A DNA stretch of 64,000 bases, taken from contig CAZSTX010000001.1 in the NCBI GenBank assembly GCA_964610025.1, forward strand, positions 130,170 to 194,169, given 5' to 3'. The notes under the pieces were generated by a model. That model saw only the letters and a list, made by a program, of their open reading frames with translations. It did not search any database and was not told the DNA's origin. The DNA comes from UBA5266 sp964610025. GTDB taxonomy: Bacteria; Bacteroidota; Bacteroidia; Bacteroidales; WCHB1-69. Shown here in pieces: positions 34,625-44,079 of the stretch; within the stretch, counting starts at the first letter, position 1, and the number at the start of each line of letters is the position of its first letter. Both the position numbers and the translations under genes were made by a program.

Positions 34625-35476
34625 ATGAAAAAAATATGTAAATCAATATATGCATTTAATTATTTGCTTTTTAACACTTTGGTATCTATACTATCTGCAA
34701 TTTTATTCAGTTCTTTATCTAAAGCAAATAAAATAAAAAAAATAGCTAAAAATAATCAAGTAAGCACTTGCTGTATTCTTGCCAATGGACCTTCATTACG
34801 CACAGTATTAGAAGAAAATCATTCGCAATTTTTAAATCAGGATTTGTTTGTAGTTAATTTTTTTGTAAATTCTGATTATTTTCAAATATTAAAACCAAAG
34901 TATTATGTGATAACAGACACTATCTTTTTCAAAGAAAATTATAGTGTAAATATTGCCAAACTACTCGAAGCCTTAAAAAATGTTGATTGGCATATTATTT
35001 TATGGATACCAACAGGAAGAGATAAAGCTCGATTTGTTAGAGAAGTAAAAATCAATAAATTTATAGAAATCATGCACTATAATATGACGCCTATAAGAGC
35101 TTACAAACCAATAGAATACTTTATGTACAAACATAATCTTGGAATGCCTGTCCCACATAATGTATCTAATACATGTATATTTTTAAGTCTTAATTTAAAA
35201 TATAAAAACATAAAATTATACGGCGTGGATCATTCATGGCTCAAAACACTCTATGTTAATGATAAAAACCTTGTTTGTTTTGAAGATAGCCATTTTTATA
35301 ACAATAAAACTCTTAGTAGAGAAGGCGATATTGGGACTTTGAGTTTTATATTATCTATGTACGCCATGACTTTTGATACGCATCTGCGTTTGCAAGATTA
35401 TGCCGAACATTTGAATGTGGAAATTATAAATTACACGAAAGGATCTTATATTGATGCTTATAAGCGTGCTAAATAA
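34625..35476 (+). CDS. GT42/DUF115-like protein, candidate nonulosonate transferase
   Basis: The 283-residue protein has a hydrophobic N-terminus (about 8-33), then the nucleotide-binding text CILANGPSLRTV (51-62). A segment NTCIFLSLNLKYKNIKLYGVDHSW (182-205) resembles the corresponding parts of GT42 sialyltransferases (Cst-I/II type) and of DUF115/MptE-like proteins. Both groups share a Rossmann-like fold with an NGPSL loop. Given the locus makes a CMP-nonulosonic acid, a transferase for it is needed, and this is the best candidate. That is inference. Confidence 0.55.
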   Translation: MKKICKSIYAFNYLLFNTLVSILSAILFSSLSKANKIKKIAKNNQVSTCCILANGPSLRTVLEENHSQFLNQDLFVVNFFVNSDYFQILKPKYYVITDTIFFKENYSVNIAKLLEALKNVDWHIILWIPTGRDKARFVREVKINKFIEIMHYNMTPIRAYKPIEYFMYKHNLGMPVPHNVSNTCIFLSLNLKYKNIKLYGVDHSWLKTLYVNDKNLVCFEDSHFYNNKTLSREGDIGTLSFILSMYAMTFDTHLRLQDYAEHLNVEIINYTKGSYIDAYKRAK

Positions 35477-35490
35477 CATATAAATTAAAA

Positions 35491-36699
35491 ATGAAAAAAA
35501 GGATTTTGTTGGTAACGCAATATTTTTATCCCGAAAATTTCAAAAGTAACGATATTGCTTTTGATATGAGTAAAAGAGGATATGATGTGCATGTATTGAC
35601 AGGAATACCTAATTATCCTTTAGGTAAATATTATAAAAATTATTCTTTATTTAAACGTAGAAAAGAAATAATAAATGGCGTTCACATTTGCCGTGCTGCT
35701 TTAATTCCTCGCGGAAAAGGAGGTGGATTTCGTTTATTACTTAATTATACATCTTGGGCATTTTTTGCTTCTTTTAGAGCTTTGTTTTTAGCCTTTATTC
35801 ATCGTTATGACATTATAATTGTTCATGAACCATCACCTATAACACAAGGAATACCTGCAATTATTGTAAAAAAAATACAGAAAATACCACTTTATTTTTG
35901 GGTTATGGATTTATGGCCAGAAAGTCTAATATCGGCAGGTGGAATCAAAAATAAATGGATTTTAAATACTATTAATAGATTGGTTAAGTGGATATATAAA
36001 AATTCAGATAAACTTTTAATTACTTCTTTAGGATTTAAAAAGCCAATTTTATCGAAAGGAAATTTTGAAGATAAAATAGTTTATTTTCCCAATTGGGGAG
36101 AAGATGTTTTCTTGAATAAAAACGATATAAAAACACCTTCACTACCGCAAGGATTTATCGTTATGTTTGCAGGAAATATTGGTGAGGCACAAGATTTTAA
36201 CTCCATTCTTCAAGCTGCTTTATTACTAAAAGAAAATAAAAATATACATTGGGTTATTCTTGGTGATGGACGAAAAAAAGCATATGCAGAAGCATTTATT
36301 AAGAAAAATAATTTAGCTACAACAATGCACTTAATGGGAAAATATCCTTTAGAAACTATGCCTAATTTTTTCGATAAAGCAGATGTGATGCTCGTTTCTT
36401 TAAAAGATGAATTAGTGTTTAATTTAACAGTTCCAGCTAAAATACAAGCTTATATGGCATCTAAAAAACCTATTGTTGCTATGCTCAATGGCGAAGGGCA
36501 GCAAATAATACGTGACGCTGATTGTGGTTTTTCAGTTCCGGCAAGCGATTATCACGCTTTGGGCAAATTAATAAAAGAAATTAGTAAAATAGATAAAAAT
36601 ATATTAAAAGAAAAAGGAGAAAATGGATATGCTTATTATCAGCTAAATTATACTAAAACTAAATGCTTAGATAACTTATGTAAACTTATTGAAAATTAA
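35491..36699 (+). CDS. GT4-family glycosyltransferase (WbuB-like)
   Basis: The 402-residue GT-B enzyme has the WbuB-type N-terminus RILLVTQYFYPENFKSNDIA and HVLTGIPNYPLGKYYKNY. DLWPESLISAGG and the C-terminal donor-site region VMFAGNIGEAQDFNSILQAA, KYPLETMPNFFDKADVMLVSL and IQAYMASKKPIVAMLNGEG also fit. WbuB transfers N-acetyl-L-fucosamine in E. coli O-antigens. A related 6-deoxy-HexNAc is plausible here because a QuiNAc/FucNAc-type reductase gene follows. Confidence 0.87.
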   Translation: MKKRILLVTQYFYPENFKSNDIAFDMSKRGYDVHVLTGIPNYPLGKYYKNYSLFKRRKEIINGVHICRAALIPRGKGGGFRLLLNYTSWAFFASFRALFLAFIHRYDIIIVHEPSPITQGIPAIIVKKIQKIPLYFWVMDLWPESLISAGGIKNKWILNTINRLVKWIYKNSDKLLITSLGFKKPILSKGNFEDKIVYFPNWGEDVFLNKNDIKTPSLPQGFIVMFAGNIGEAQDFNSILQAALLLKENKNIHWVILGDGRKKAYAEAFIKKNNLATTMHLMGKYPLETMPNFFDKADVMLVSLKDELVFNLTVPAKIQAYMASKKPIVAMLNGEGQQIIRDADCGFSVPASDYHALGKLIKEISKIDKNILKEKGENGYAYYQLNYTKTKCLDNLCKLIEN

Positions 36700-36703
36700 C
36701 AAA

Positions 36704-37633
36704 ATGAATATATTAATAACAGGCATACACGGATTTGTTGGGAGCAATCTTGTTGATGTGTTGAAAGAAAAGCATAAAATCTATGGATTGGATATTATAG
36801 CACCTTCAAAAATTGGTGTTATTCATACTTATACATGGGAAAAATTCGATGAGTTTCCAAATATAGATGCAATTATTCATTTGGCGGGGAAAGCCCATGA
36901 TACAAAAAATCAGACTGATGCAAAAACTTATTTTGATATAAATACAGACTTAACGCAAAAAATATACGATTGGTTTCTGGAGTCGAACACAAAGAAATTT
37001 ATATTTTTCAGTTCGGTAAAAGCAGTAGCGGATATTGTGGAAGGAGATGTGTTAACAGAAAATGTAACTCCAAAACCTATAGGTCCTTATGGAGAAAGCA
37101 AACAAAAAGCAGAAGAATATATTTTAAATAATATAAAAGGAGATAAAGCTATATTTATTCTGCGACCTTCTATGATACACGGTCCTGGAAATAAAGGAAA
37201 TTTAAATCTTTTATATCAAATCGTAAAAAAGAAAATTCCATGGCCTTTAGGAATTTATGATAACTTGCGTAGTTTTACTTCTATCAAAAATTTAACTTAT
37301 ATCATTCAGCGAATACTAAACGAAAATATAAAAGATGGCATTTACAACATCGCTGATGATGAACCTATTGCTACCAATGATATTATAAAAATAATATCGG
37401 AAGTTGCTGATAGAAAAACACATATTTGGAATATTCCTAAGTTTTTAATAAAAACAATTGCTTGTTTAGGCGACTATTTACATCTTCCTCTAAACAACGA
37501 AAGATTAAATAAACTTACTGAAAATTATGTTGTATCGAATGAAAAAATAAAAAAAGCTCTTAATATAACATCTTTGCCTGTCGATGTCAAAGAAGGATTA
37601 AAAATAACAATTCAAAATTTTATATCAAATTAA
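36704..37633 (+). CDS. Extended SDR, UDP-6-deoxy-4-ketohexosamine reductase-like (QuiNAc/FucNAc pathway)
   Basis: The 309-residue protein starts MNILITGIHGFVGSNLVDVL and has IDAIIHLAGKAHDTKN, FFSSVKAVAD, GPYGESKQKAEEYI (YxxxK) and LRPSMIHGPGNKGNLNLLY. This last pattern is typical of WbpV/WbjF-like reductases that precede WbpL-type initiating transferases. The ATG at 36704 begins the family N-terminus; a TTG five codons upstream overlaps the GT4 gene and is not supported. One base separates it from the next gene. Confidence 0.8.
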   Translation: MNILITGIHGFVGSNLVDVLKEKHKIYGLDIIAPSKIGVIHTYTWEKFDEFPNIDAIIHLAGKAHDTKNQTDAKTYFDINTDLTQKIYDWFLESNTKKFIFFSSVKAVADIVEGDVLTENVTPKPIGPYGESKQKAEEYILNNIKGDKAIFILRPSMIHGPGNKGNLNLLYQIVKKKIPWPLGIYDNLRSFTSIKNLTYIIQRILNENIKDGIYNIADDEPIATNDIIKIISEVADRKTHIWNIPKFLIKTIACLGDYLHLPLNNERLNKLTENYVVSNEKIKKALNITSLPVDVKEGLKITIQNFISN

Positions 37634-37634
37634 C

Positions 37635-38624
37635 GTGAAATATATATTAATATTTTTTATTTTATTAATAACTGAATTGCTTTACTTTAAGATAGCAAAT
37701 ACATTCAATATTATTGATAAACCCAACCAGAGAAGTTCACATTCTCATATTACTTTATTAGGGGGAGGAATTATTTTTGTAATCAGTATGTGGTTATATG
37801 CTATTTTTTTTAATCAAGTATATGTTTATTTTTTACTAGGTTTAACACTGATAGCTATAGTAAGTTTTATCGATGATATACATTCATTATTAAAAGTTTA
37901 TCGTTTACTTTTTCACTTCTTAGCAATAATTTTAATGTATTTACAGTGGACGCTACCCGCTGAATTATGGTGGATAGTTATTCCCGTATCAATCATCGCT
38001 ATAGGATTTATGAATGTTTATAATTTTATGGACGGCATCAATGGTATTACTGCTGCTTATAGTATAGCTGTATTGCTTCCTTTAATATATCTCAATGATT
38101 CTATTGGTTTTATAGATAAAAATTATTTTATTGTTATTCTATTTGCTGTCTTAATTTTTTCTTTTTTTAATTTTAGAACAAAAGCCAAATGTTTTGCAGG
38201 TGATATAGGTTCTTTTAGTATGGCTTTCATTCTATTATTTGCAATGGGAAATCTAATGATTAAATCCCAATATTATTGGACTTTTATCTTTTTTGCAGTT
38301 TATGGAGTAGACAGTGTATTAACAATTATTCATCGAATTTATTTAAAAGAAAACATTACTGCTGCCCATCGAAAGCATGTGTATCAAATAATGGCTAATG
38401 AGTTAAAAATAAAGCATATTTACGTAAGTTTAATCTATATGCTATTACAATTAATGATATCATTTGGGGCAATTTTTAGCTCATCAAAATATGTATATGC
38501 AATAGTTGTTTTGTTTTTATTGAGTATTGTTTATATTATTTTTATGAAAAAAAATTACCATTTACATAGAATTTATTTATTAGAGAACAAAAAAAATGAA
38601 ACTATTAAGAACACAACAACATAA
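37635..38624 (+). CDS. Polyisoprenyl-phosphate HexNAc-1-phosphate transferase (WecA/WbpL/MraY family)
   Basis: The 329-residue membrane protein has about ten helices. Family motifs are DKPNQRSSHSHITLLGGG, the aspartate pair in VSFIDDIHSLLKVY, NVYNFMDGINGITAAYS, KCFAGDIGSFSMAF and the histidine motif AAHRKHVYQ. It attaches the first sugar phosphate to undecaprenyl phosphate and so starts repeat-unit assembly. GTG is the start, one base after the previous stop codon. Confidence 0.9.
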   Translation: MKYILIFFILLITELLYFKIANTFNIIDKPNQRSSHSHITLLGGGIIFVISMWLYAIFFNQVYVYFLLGLTLIAIVSFIDDIHSLLKVYRLLFHFLAIILMYLQWTLPAELWWIVIPVSIIAIGFMNVYNFMDGINGITAAYSIAVLLPLIYLNDSIGFIDKNYFIVILFAVLIFSFFNFRTKAKCFAGDIGSFSMAFILLFAMGNLMIKSQYYWTFIFFAVYGVDSVLTIIHRIYLKENITAAHRKHVYQIMANELKIKHIYVSLIYMLLQLMISFGAIFSSSKYVYAIVVLFLLSIVYIIFMKKNYHLHRIYLLENKKNETIKNTTT

Positions 38625-39609
38625 TATTTTAATTATTTCTTTATTATTATTAGCTTTTGAAGTTCAAGCTCAGCATATAAAGACAAAAAGAATTTGGAAA
38701 GAAGCACCACATTCCGCATTTACAAGTCTCATTTTTTTTGATGGTAATTATTACTGTGCATTCAGAGAAGCTAATACACATGTAGACAAAAATGGAAACG
38801 ATAATGGCGTGATTCGTATTTTGAAATCGGCAAACACAAAAAAATGGAAAACTTTCGATTTGGTTCAAAAAGAAGGATTCGATTTAAGAGACCCTATGCT
38901 TTCTATAACTCCCGAAGGAAAAATAATGTTGTTAATGGGTGCATCTGTGCACAAAAATAATATAACTACTTCTATTTGTTCACATATAGCCTTTGCATCG
39001 CCGAATAGTATTTTCGATTTTCCCCAGCCTATTACAACCGATTACGAAGCAAATAGGAAATGGCTTTGGAAAATAATTTGGTATAAAAACATAGCCTATG
39101 GATTTGTGTATGGCGATAGTTTCCGCTTGTTATCGTCATTAGATGGGGTACACTATCAAACGGTAAAAGAATTTGATATACAAGGATCACCTAACGAAAC
39201 AGACCTTTGTTTTGAAAAAAATGGACAATTGACAGCCATGATTCGTAGAGCTAAAAATTACCAAGGATTGACCGCTATTAGCGAAGCACCTTATAAGGAT
39301 TGGCAATTTAAAGAGTGTGGCTATGAATTAGGTGGACCTGATATAATTCTCATTGAAAATGGGAAAAAATTAATTACCTCACGATTTATATCAACAAAAG
39401 GCAATAAAACAGTTTTGTTTGAATTGAAAAAAGACAATCTTTTATATCCTATTTTGACGCTTCCCAGCGGAGGCGATTGTTCTTATGCCGATGCCATTTT
39501 ACAATCCGACACATTATATATATCGTATTATTCTAACCATATTATAAAAGCATCTATTTATTTAGCGACTATACCTAAAAAAATATGGAATAAAATTAAT
39601 GAAAAATAA
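38596..39609 (+). CDS. Secreted sialidase-fold (BNR-like beta-propeller) protein
   Basis: The 337-residue protein has an N-terminal signal peptide (to about residue 25, FEVQAQ). A beta-propeller of the sialidase superfamily follows, with blades including FFDGNYYCAFREANTH, IRILKSANTKKWKTFDLV, DLRDPMLSITPEGKIMLLMG and NETDLCFEKNGQLTAMIRR. An early Arg (FRE) and later RDP are reminiscent of sialidase active-site elements, but a full catalytic set was not established. It overlaps the preceding gene by 29 bases, so it belongs to the glycan operon. Confidence 0.68.
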   Translation: MKLLRTQQHNILIISLLLLAFEVQAQHIKTKRIWKEAPHSAFTSLIFFDGNYYCAFREANTHVDKNGNDNGVIRILKSANTKKWKTFDLVQKEGFDLRDPMLSITPEGKIMLLMGASVHKNNITTSICSHIAFASPNSIFDFPQPITTDYEANRKWLWKIIWYKNIAYGFVYGDSFRLLSSLDGVHYQTVKEFDIQGSPNETDLCFEKNGQLTAMIRRAKNYQGLTAISEAPYKDWQFKECGYELGGPDIILIENGKKLITSRFISTKGNKTVLFELKKDNLLYPILTLPSGGDCSYADAILQSDTLYISYYSNHIIKASIYLATIPKKIWNKINEK

Positions 39610-39621
39610 AAGACACTAATT

Positions 39622-40314
39622 ATGAAAATAATAGCAGCAATATTAGCAGGTGGAGTAGGGAAGAGATTAAAAAACGAATTGCCTAAACAATTCATGTTAT
39701 TAGCCGGAAAACCTATTTTAAATTATTCTTTAGAAGCATTTCAAGCACATGCAGCAATAGATGAAATAGTACTCGTACTCCCAACTGATTATATTGATAA
39801 AGGAGAAACATATAAAAAAAAGTTTTCTAAACTTATACATATTGTAGAAGGAGGAGCGGAGCGTTACCTTTCTACTCTTGCTGTATTAAATAAATATGAA
39901 AAAAACAATGAGAATTACATTCTTTTACACGATGCAGCACGTCCTATGTTAACATCAACAATGATTGAGAAAATTATCAATGCTTTAAAAGATTACAATG
40001 CTGCCACTATCGCTATAAAAACTACCGATACTATTATTCAATCATACAATCATCTTACTATTAATGCTGTCTTTGACCGTACTACACTTTATAACATACA
40101 AACACCTCAAGCTTTTAAAATCTCTCTTTTAAAACAAGCGTATCAAATAGCATTAAAAGACCTTTCTTTTCCTCTTACAGACGATACAGCTGTCATATTT
40201 AATTATCTGCCTAATGAAAAAATTGCTATTATTGAAGGAAATGCAAATCACATTAAAATAACTTATAAAGAAGATATTGCATTATTAGAACAATATATAG
40301 AAAAAAAAATGTAA
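39622..40314 (+). CDS. ispD: 2-C-methyl-D-erythritol 4-phosphate cytidylyltransferase IspD
   Basis: The 230-residue protein has the CTP-binding AAILAGGVGKRLKNELPKQF, the IVEGGAERYLST region, LHDAARPMLTSTMI and VFDRTTLYNIQTPQAFK, then LTDDTAVI. It makes CDP-ME in the non-mevalonate isoprenoid pathway. TarI-type ribitol-phosphate cytidylyltransferases share these motifs, but IspD is the likelier role. It starts 12 bases after the sialidase-like gene and may be expressed with the glycan operon, which needs the undecaprenyl carrier. Confidence 0.85.
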   Translation: MKIIAAILAGGVGKRLKNELPKQFMLLAGKPILNYSLEAFQAHAAIDEIVLVLPTDYIDKGETYKKKFSKLIHIVEGGAERYLSTLAVLNKYEKNNENYILLHDAARPMLTSTMIEKIINALKDYNAATIAIKTTDTIIQSYNHLTINAVFDRTTLYNIQTPQAFKISLLKQAYQIALKDLSFPLTDDTAVIFNYLPNEKIAIIEGNANHIKITYKEDIALLEQYIEKKM

Positions 40315-40336
40315 CGACACTATAAATAAAAATACC

Positions 40337-43114
40337 ATGACCAACAAGATGAATTTTTTACAAGAAGTAAGCAATAGCATACTCTTAACTTATGGCAATA
40401 AGTTAAACGACTTATGTATTGTAACTCCTTCTAATCGTGGTGGATTGCATTTAAAACAATGTTTTCATTCGCAGATCGGAAAAACATTTTTAACGCCTGA
40501 TATTTTTTCAATCGAAGAATTTATACAAAAAATTGCTGGACTTACATTAATTAGTCCAGAAGAACTTCTTATCAGACTATACAAGCTAAACCAAGAACTT
40601 AAACTGATGTATCATCAAAATTTCTACAATTTTGTTAATGACGCAAAAACAATATTACAAGATTTTAATGATATAGATTTATCTTTAGCAAATCCCCAAG
40701 ATGTTTTTTCCGATTTATCGCGTATAAAAGAATTGAGTTATTTTGGAAAAAATGAAAGTGAATTAAGTGAAAATCAAACTAATTATTTGAAATTTTATCA
40801 AAATATTTTTCCACTTTACCAGCAATTAAAAAATGAATTATTAGAAAATAAACTTGCCTATCAAGGATTATTATATCGCTGTGTTTATGAAAATAAAGAA
40901 GATATTATCAAGTATTTTACCTATAAAAAAATTATTTTTGTAGGATTCAATGCCTTGCAAAATGTAGAAATAGAAATCATTAATTATTTATTAGAAAAAA
41001 ACCTTGCCGACATTTATGTCGATGCAGACGAGTGGTATCTTAATGATACATTACAAGAAGCAGGAATGTTTTTACGTAAAATGAAAGATGATTTCCATTT
41101 GAAAGATTTAAAAATTGTTGGCAAATACATTGAAAATATCAATAAGAAAATACAAATTATAGGATTTCCACAAAACGACCTCCAACCATTTTATGTAGAA
41201 AAAATTCTGAAAGAATTACCTAATAATAAAGAAGAAAAGACTGCTCTTGTTTTGGCTGACGAAAATTTATTATTACCTTTATTATATGCAATCGATACAA
41301 GTGAAGCTAATATATCAATGGGGCTTTCTATACGCAATAGTCAAATATATCATATAATAAACCATTTTATCACTACTATCGAAAATATACAAAAATACAA
41401 CAACACTATACACTATCAAGATTTATATGTTTTCTTTAGCAGCCCATATATACAAAATGTATTAACATTATCTAATCTTGACAATGATTTGATAATCGAC
41501 AATTTACTTCAAAAAGGAAAATTGTTTTATACAATTGATGATATAAAAAAAATAAACGAACATTTTCCTGTTGATTTTATTGAAGTTCTTACTAATTTAT
41601 TTCAAAAATCTACTGAACCAGAAAGTATTATAAATAATTTAAGGGCATTTCTTACACTTATTAATAATGATAAATTATTAGAAATAGATAAACAAATCAT
41701 TTCTTTAATATACCATCATTTAGATAAATTATTATTATTATTCAAACAAATAGACAAGCATATAAAATCATATAGCGCTTTATTAGATTTATATATATCC
41801 TCTTTGACTTTGTCATTTAAGAGCAATCCTATGAGTTCTTTGCAAATTATAGGAATGTTAGAAACTCGCATATTAGATTTTGATAATGTCATTATATTAT
41901 CTGTAAATGAAGATATATTACCAATGGGGAAATCTATCAAATCATTTATTCCTTATGATGTAAAAAAACATTATAAACTACCTACTTACACGCATCGTGA
42001 AGCTATTTTTTCTTATCATTTTTACCGTCTTTTACAACGCAGTAAAAATATTTATCTTTTATATAATACAAATAATCAAAATGAAAAAGCTGAAAAAAGT
42101 AGGTTTATCAATCAAATACAAAACGAATGGAATAAAATACCCTCTATTGACATTAGCGAAAAAATATTAAGTTATCCTCAAATTAAAATACCTAATAACA
42201 AGCCAATTACAATAGCAAAAACACCTTTTATTGTTGAACAACTTCAAAATTTAAGAAAGTATTCACCATCTATGTTGAATCGTTATTTAGAGTGTAGCTT
42301 AAAATTTTATTTTAATGATGTATTACAACTGTCAGAACCTCAAATGATATCTGATGATTTACAAGCTAATGTTATCGGAAATGTAATACATAAAATTTTA
42401 GAAGAATTATTAAAAGAAGGAAAATATATAAGTAAAGATATTAAAAATGATAATTTAGAAAAAAAAGTACTACATGCTTTTTTAGATAAAAATTTAATCA
42501 ACATAGAGTTAGACGAAAAAAACATCTTATATGAAAAAAATAGATTAATATATGCTATAACAATTAAATATATCAAAGACTATTTATTTTTTTTAAAAGA
42601 ACAACTTGAAAAAAGAGAGATAATTGAAATTAAAGACTTTGAAAAAAAATATGAAATTAAGTATGAAATAAGCAATCAATTTATCAACAAAAATATTTAT
42701 TTAAAAGGAGTGATTGATAGGGTAGATAATAGGAGCGACTCCATTACAACTATAGTTGATTATAAAACAGGAAGAGTTGATTCAAAAACTTTATTTATAA
42801 GCAAGGTAGAAGATGTTTTCAGTGGCAATAATTCTATTGCATTCCAATTAATGTTTTATGCTTTTTTATATAATTGCGCCACAAAACAAACTCCCATAAA
42901 AGCTCAAATCGTCTATTTTCGTACATTAAAAGAAGATATGACTATAAAGATAGCCAACTCTCCTTTGCTTGACCAGCCTATATTTGATGACTTTAAAATT
43001 CTTTTAGATAAACTTATAGAAGATATACACAATAATTGTATTCCTTTTTCGCAAACTGAAAATAAAGATCGCTGTAAATATTGTGCATATCAAACAATAT
43101 GCAAAAGAAATTAA
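40337..43114 (+). CDS. AddB-like PD-(D/E)XK exonuclease with iron-sulfur cysteines
   Basis: The 925-residue protein has a degenerate UvrD-like helicase region (VTPSNRGGLHLK near the N-terminus, VIILSVNEDILPMGK in the middle). The C-terminal RecB-type nuclease has YSPSMLNRYLECSLKFYFNDVL, GVIDRVDN and TTIVDYKTG. Cysteine C655 or thereabouts in LECSL and the trio in CKYCAYQTICKRN match the 4Fe-4S staple of AddB nucleases. It should process double-strand breaks with an AddA-like partner, which is not in the window. Confidence 0.82.
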   Translation: MTNKMNFLQEVSNSILLTYGNKLNDLCIVTPSNRGGLHLKQCFHSQIGKTFLTPDIFSIEEFIQKIAGLTLISPEELLIRLYKLNQELKLMYHQNFYNFVNDAKTILQDFNDIDLSLANPQDVFSDLSRIKELSYFGKNESELSENQTNYLKFYQNIFPLYQQLKNELLENKLAYQGLLYRCVYENKEDIIKYFTYKKIIFVGFNALQNVEIEIINYLLEKNLADIYVDADEWYLNDTLQEAGMFLRKMKDDFHLKDLKIVGKYIENINKKIQIIGFPQNDLQPFYVEKILKELPNNKEEKTALVLADENLLLPLLYAIDTSEANISMGLSIRNSQIYHIINHFITTIENIQKYNNTIHYQDLYVFFSSPYIQNVLTLSNLDNDLIIDNLLQKGKLFYTIDDIKKINEHFPVDFIEVLTNLFQKSTEPESIINNLRAFLTLINNDKLLEIDKQIISLIYHHLDKLLLLFKQIDKHIKSYSALLDLYISSLTLSFKSNPMSSLQIIGMLETRILDFDNVIILSVNEDILPMGKSIKSFIPYDVKKHYKLPTYTHREAIFSYHFYRLLQRSKNIYLLYNTNNQNEKAEKSRFINQIQNEWNKIPSIDISEKILSYPQIKIPNNKPITIAKTPFIVEQLQNLRKYSPSMLNRYLECSLKFYFNDVLQLSEPQMISDDLQANVIGNVIHKILEELLKEGKYISKDIKNDNLEKKVLHAFLDKNLINIELDEKNILYEKNRLIYAITIKYIKDYLFFLKEQLEKREIIEIKDFEKKYEIKYEISNQFINKNIYLKGVIDRVDNRSDSITTIVDYKTGRVDSKTLFISKVEDVFSGNNSIAFQLMFYAFLYNCATKQTPIKAQIVYFRTLKEDMTIKIANSPLLDQPIFDDFKILLDKLIEDIHNNCIPFSQTENKDRCKYCAYQTICKRN

Positions 43115-43117
43115 AAA

Positions 43118-44059
43118 TTACGATTCGAAAGAACGTTCGGCATCTAAAGCAGCTTTACAACCGCTTGCTGCTGCTGTAATAGCTTGTTTATAAGTGTGAT
43201 CTTGCACATCACCAGCTGCAAAAACTCCCTCTACACTTGTAAAAGAAGTGCCAGGTTTAGTAATAATATAATTTTCTTCATCTAAAGCTAATTGTCCTTT
43301 AAATAAACCAGTATTAGGATTATGCCCAATAGCTATAAATACACCATCTAAATTTATTTCTTTCTTTTCTTTTGTTTGAGTATTTTCAAGACGAACACCT
43401 GTTACATGTTTTGAAAATCCTTGAATTTCTCCTAAAATTTCAGATAGAATATTATCCCATACTATTTCTATATTAGAACTATTAAATACCTTTTTTTGCA
43501 TAATTTTGCTAGCTCTTAATTCGTTACGACGATGAATAAGGTATACTTTTTTACAAATTTTTGATAGATAAACTGCTTCTTCTGCAGCTGTGTCGCCTCC
43601 ACCAATAACCGCTACTATTTTATCACGATAGAAAAAACCATCGCAAGTAGCGCATGTTGATACTCCATAACCACAATAAACCGACTCGGATTCTAAACCT
43701 AACCATCGGGCTGTTGCACCAGTAGCAATAATAACTGTATCGGCAATAATTGTACTATTATTATCACTCTTACAAATAAATGGACGTTTTGAAAAATCAA
43801 CCGATAATATTTCTCCTATACGAATATCGGCACCAAAACGTAATGCCTGTTGACGCATATCATCCATTACTTCAATACCTGTTTTTCCATTAGGATAACC
43901 AGGAAAGTTTTCGACAATAGTTGTAATAGTTAATTGTCCTCCCGGTTGCATTCCTTCATAAATAATAGGATGTAAATTAGCACGTGAAGCATAAATAGCT
44001 GCTGTATAACCAGCAGGACCAGAACCAATAATCAAACATTTTGTTTTTTCTTCTTGCAT
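43118..44059 (-). CDS. trxB: Thioredoxin reductase
   Basis: The 313-residue flavoprotein has the FAD motif CLIIGSGPAGYTAAIYASRA, the redox pair CATCDG (about residues 137-142) and the NADPH motif VIGGGDTAAEEAVYLSK. The C-terminal FAD signature GVFAAGDVQDHTYKQAITAAASGC completes the set. It reduces thioredoxin with NADPH in the cytoplasm. It is convergent with the AddB-like gene (three bases between stops) and lies 20 bases downstream of the DUF4290 gene. Confidence 0.96.
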   Translation of the reverse strand: MQEEKTKCLIIGSGPAGYTAAIYASRANLHPIIYEGMQPGGQLTITTIVENFPGYPNGKTGIEVMDDMRQQALRFGADIRIGEILSVDFSKRPFICKSDNNSTIIADTVIIATGATARWLGLESESVYCGYGVSTCATCDGFFYRDKIVAVIGGGDTAAEEAVYLSKICKKVYLIHRRNELRASKIMQKKVFNSSNIEIVWDNILSEILGEIQGFSKHVTGVRLENTQTKEKKEINLDGVFIAIGHNPNTGLFKGQLALDEENYIITKPGTSFTSVEGVFAAGDVQDHTYKQAITAAASGCKAALDAERSFES

Positions 44060-44079
44060 GATGATTTAAATATATTATA

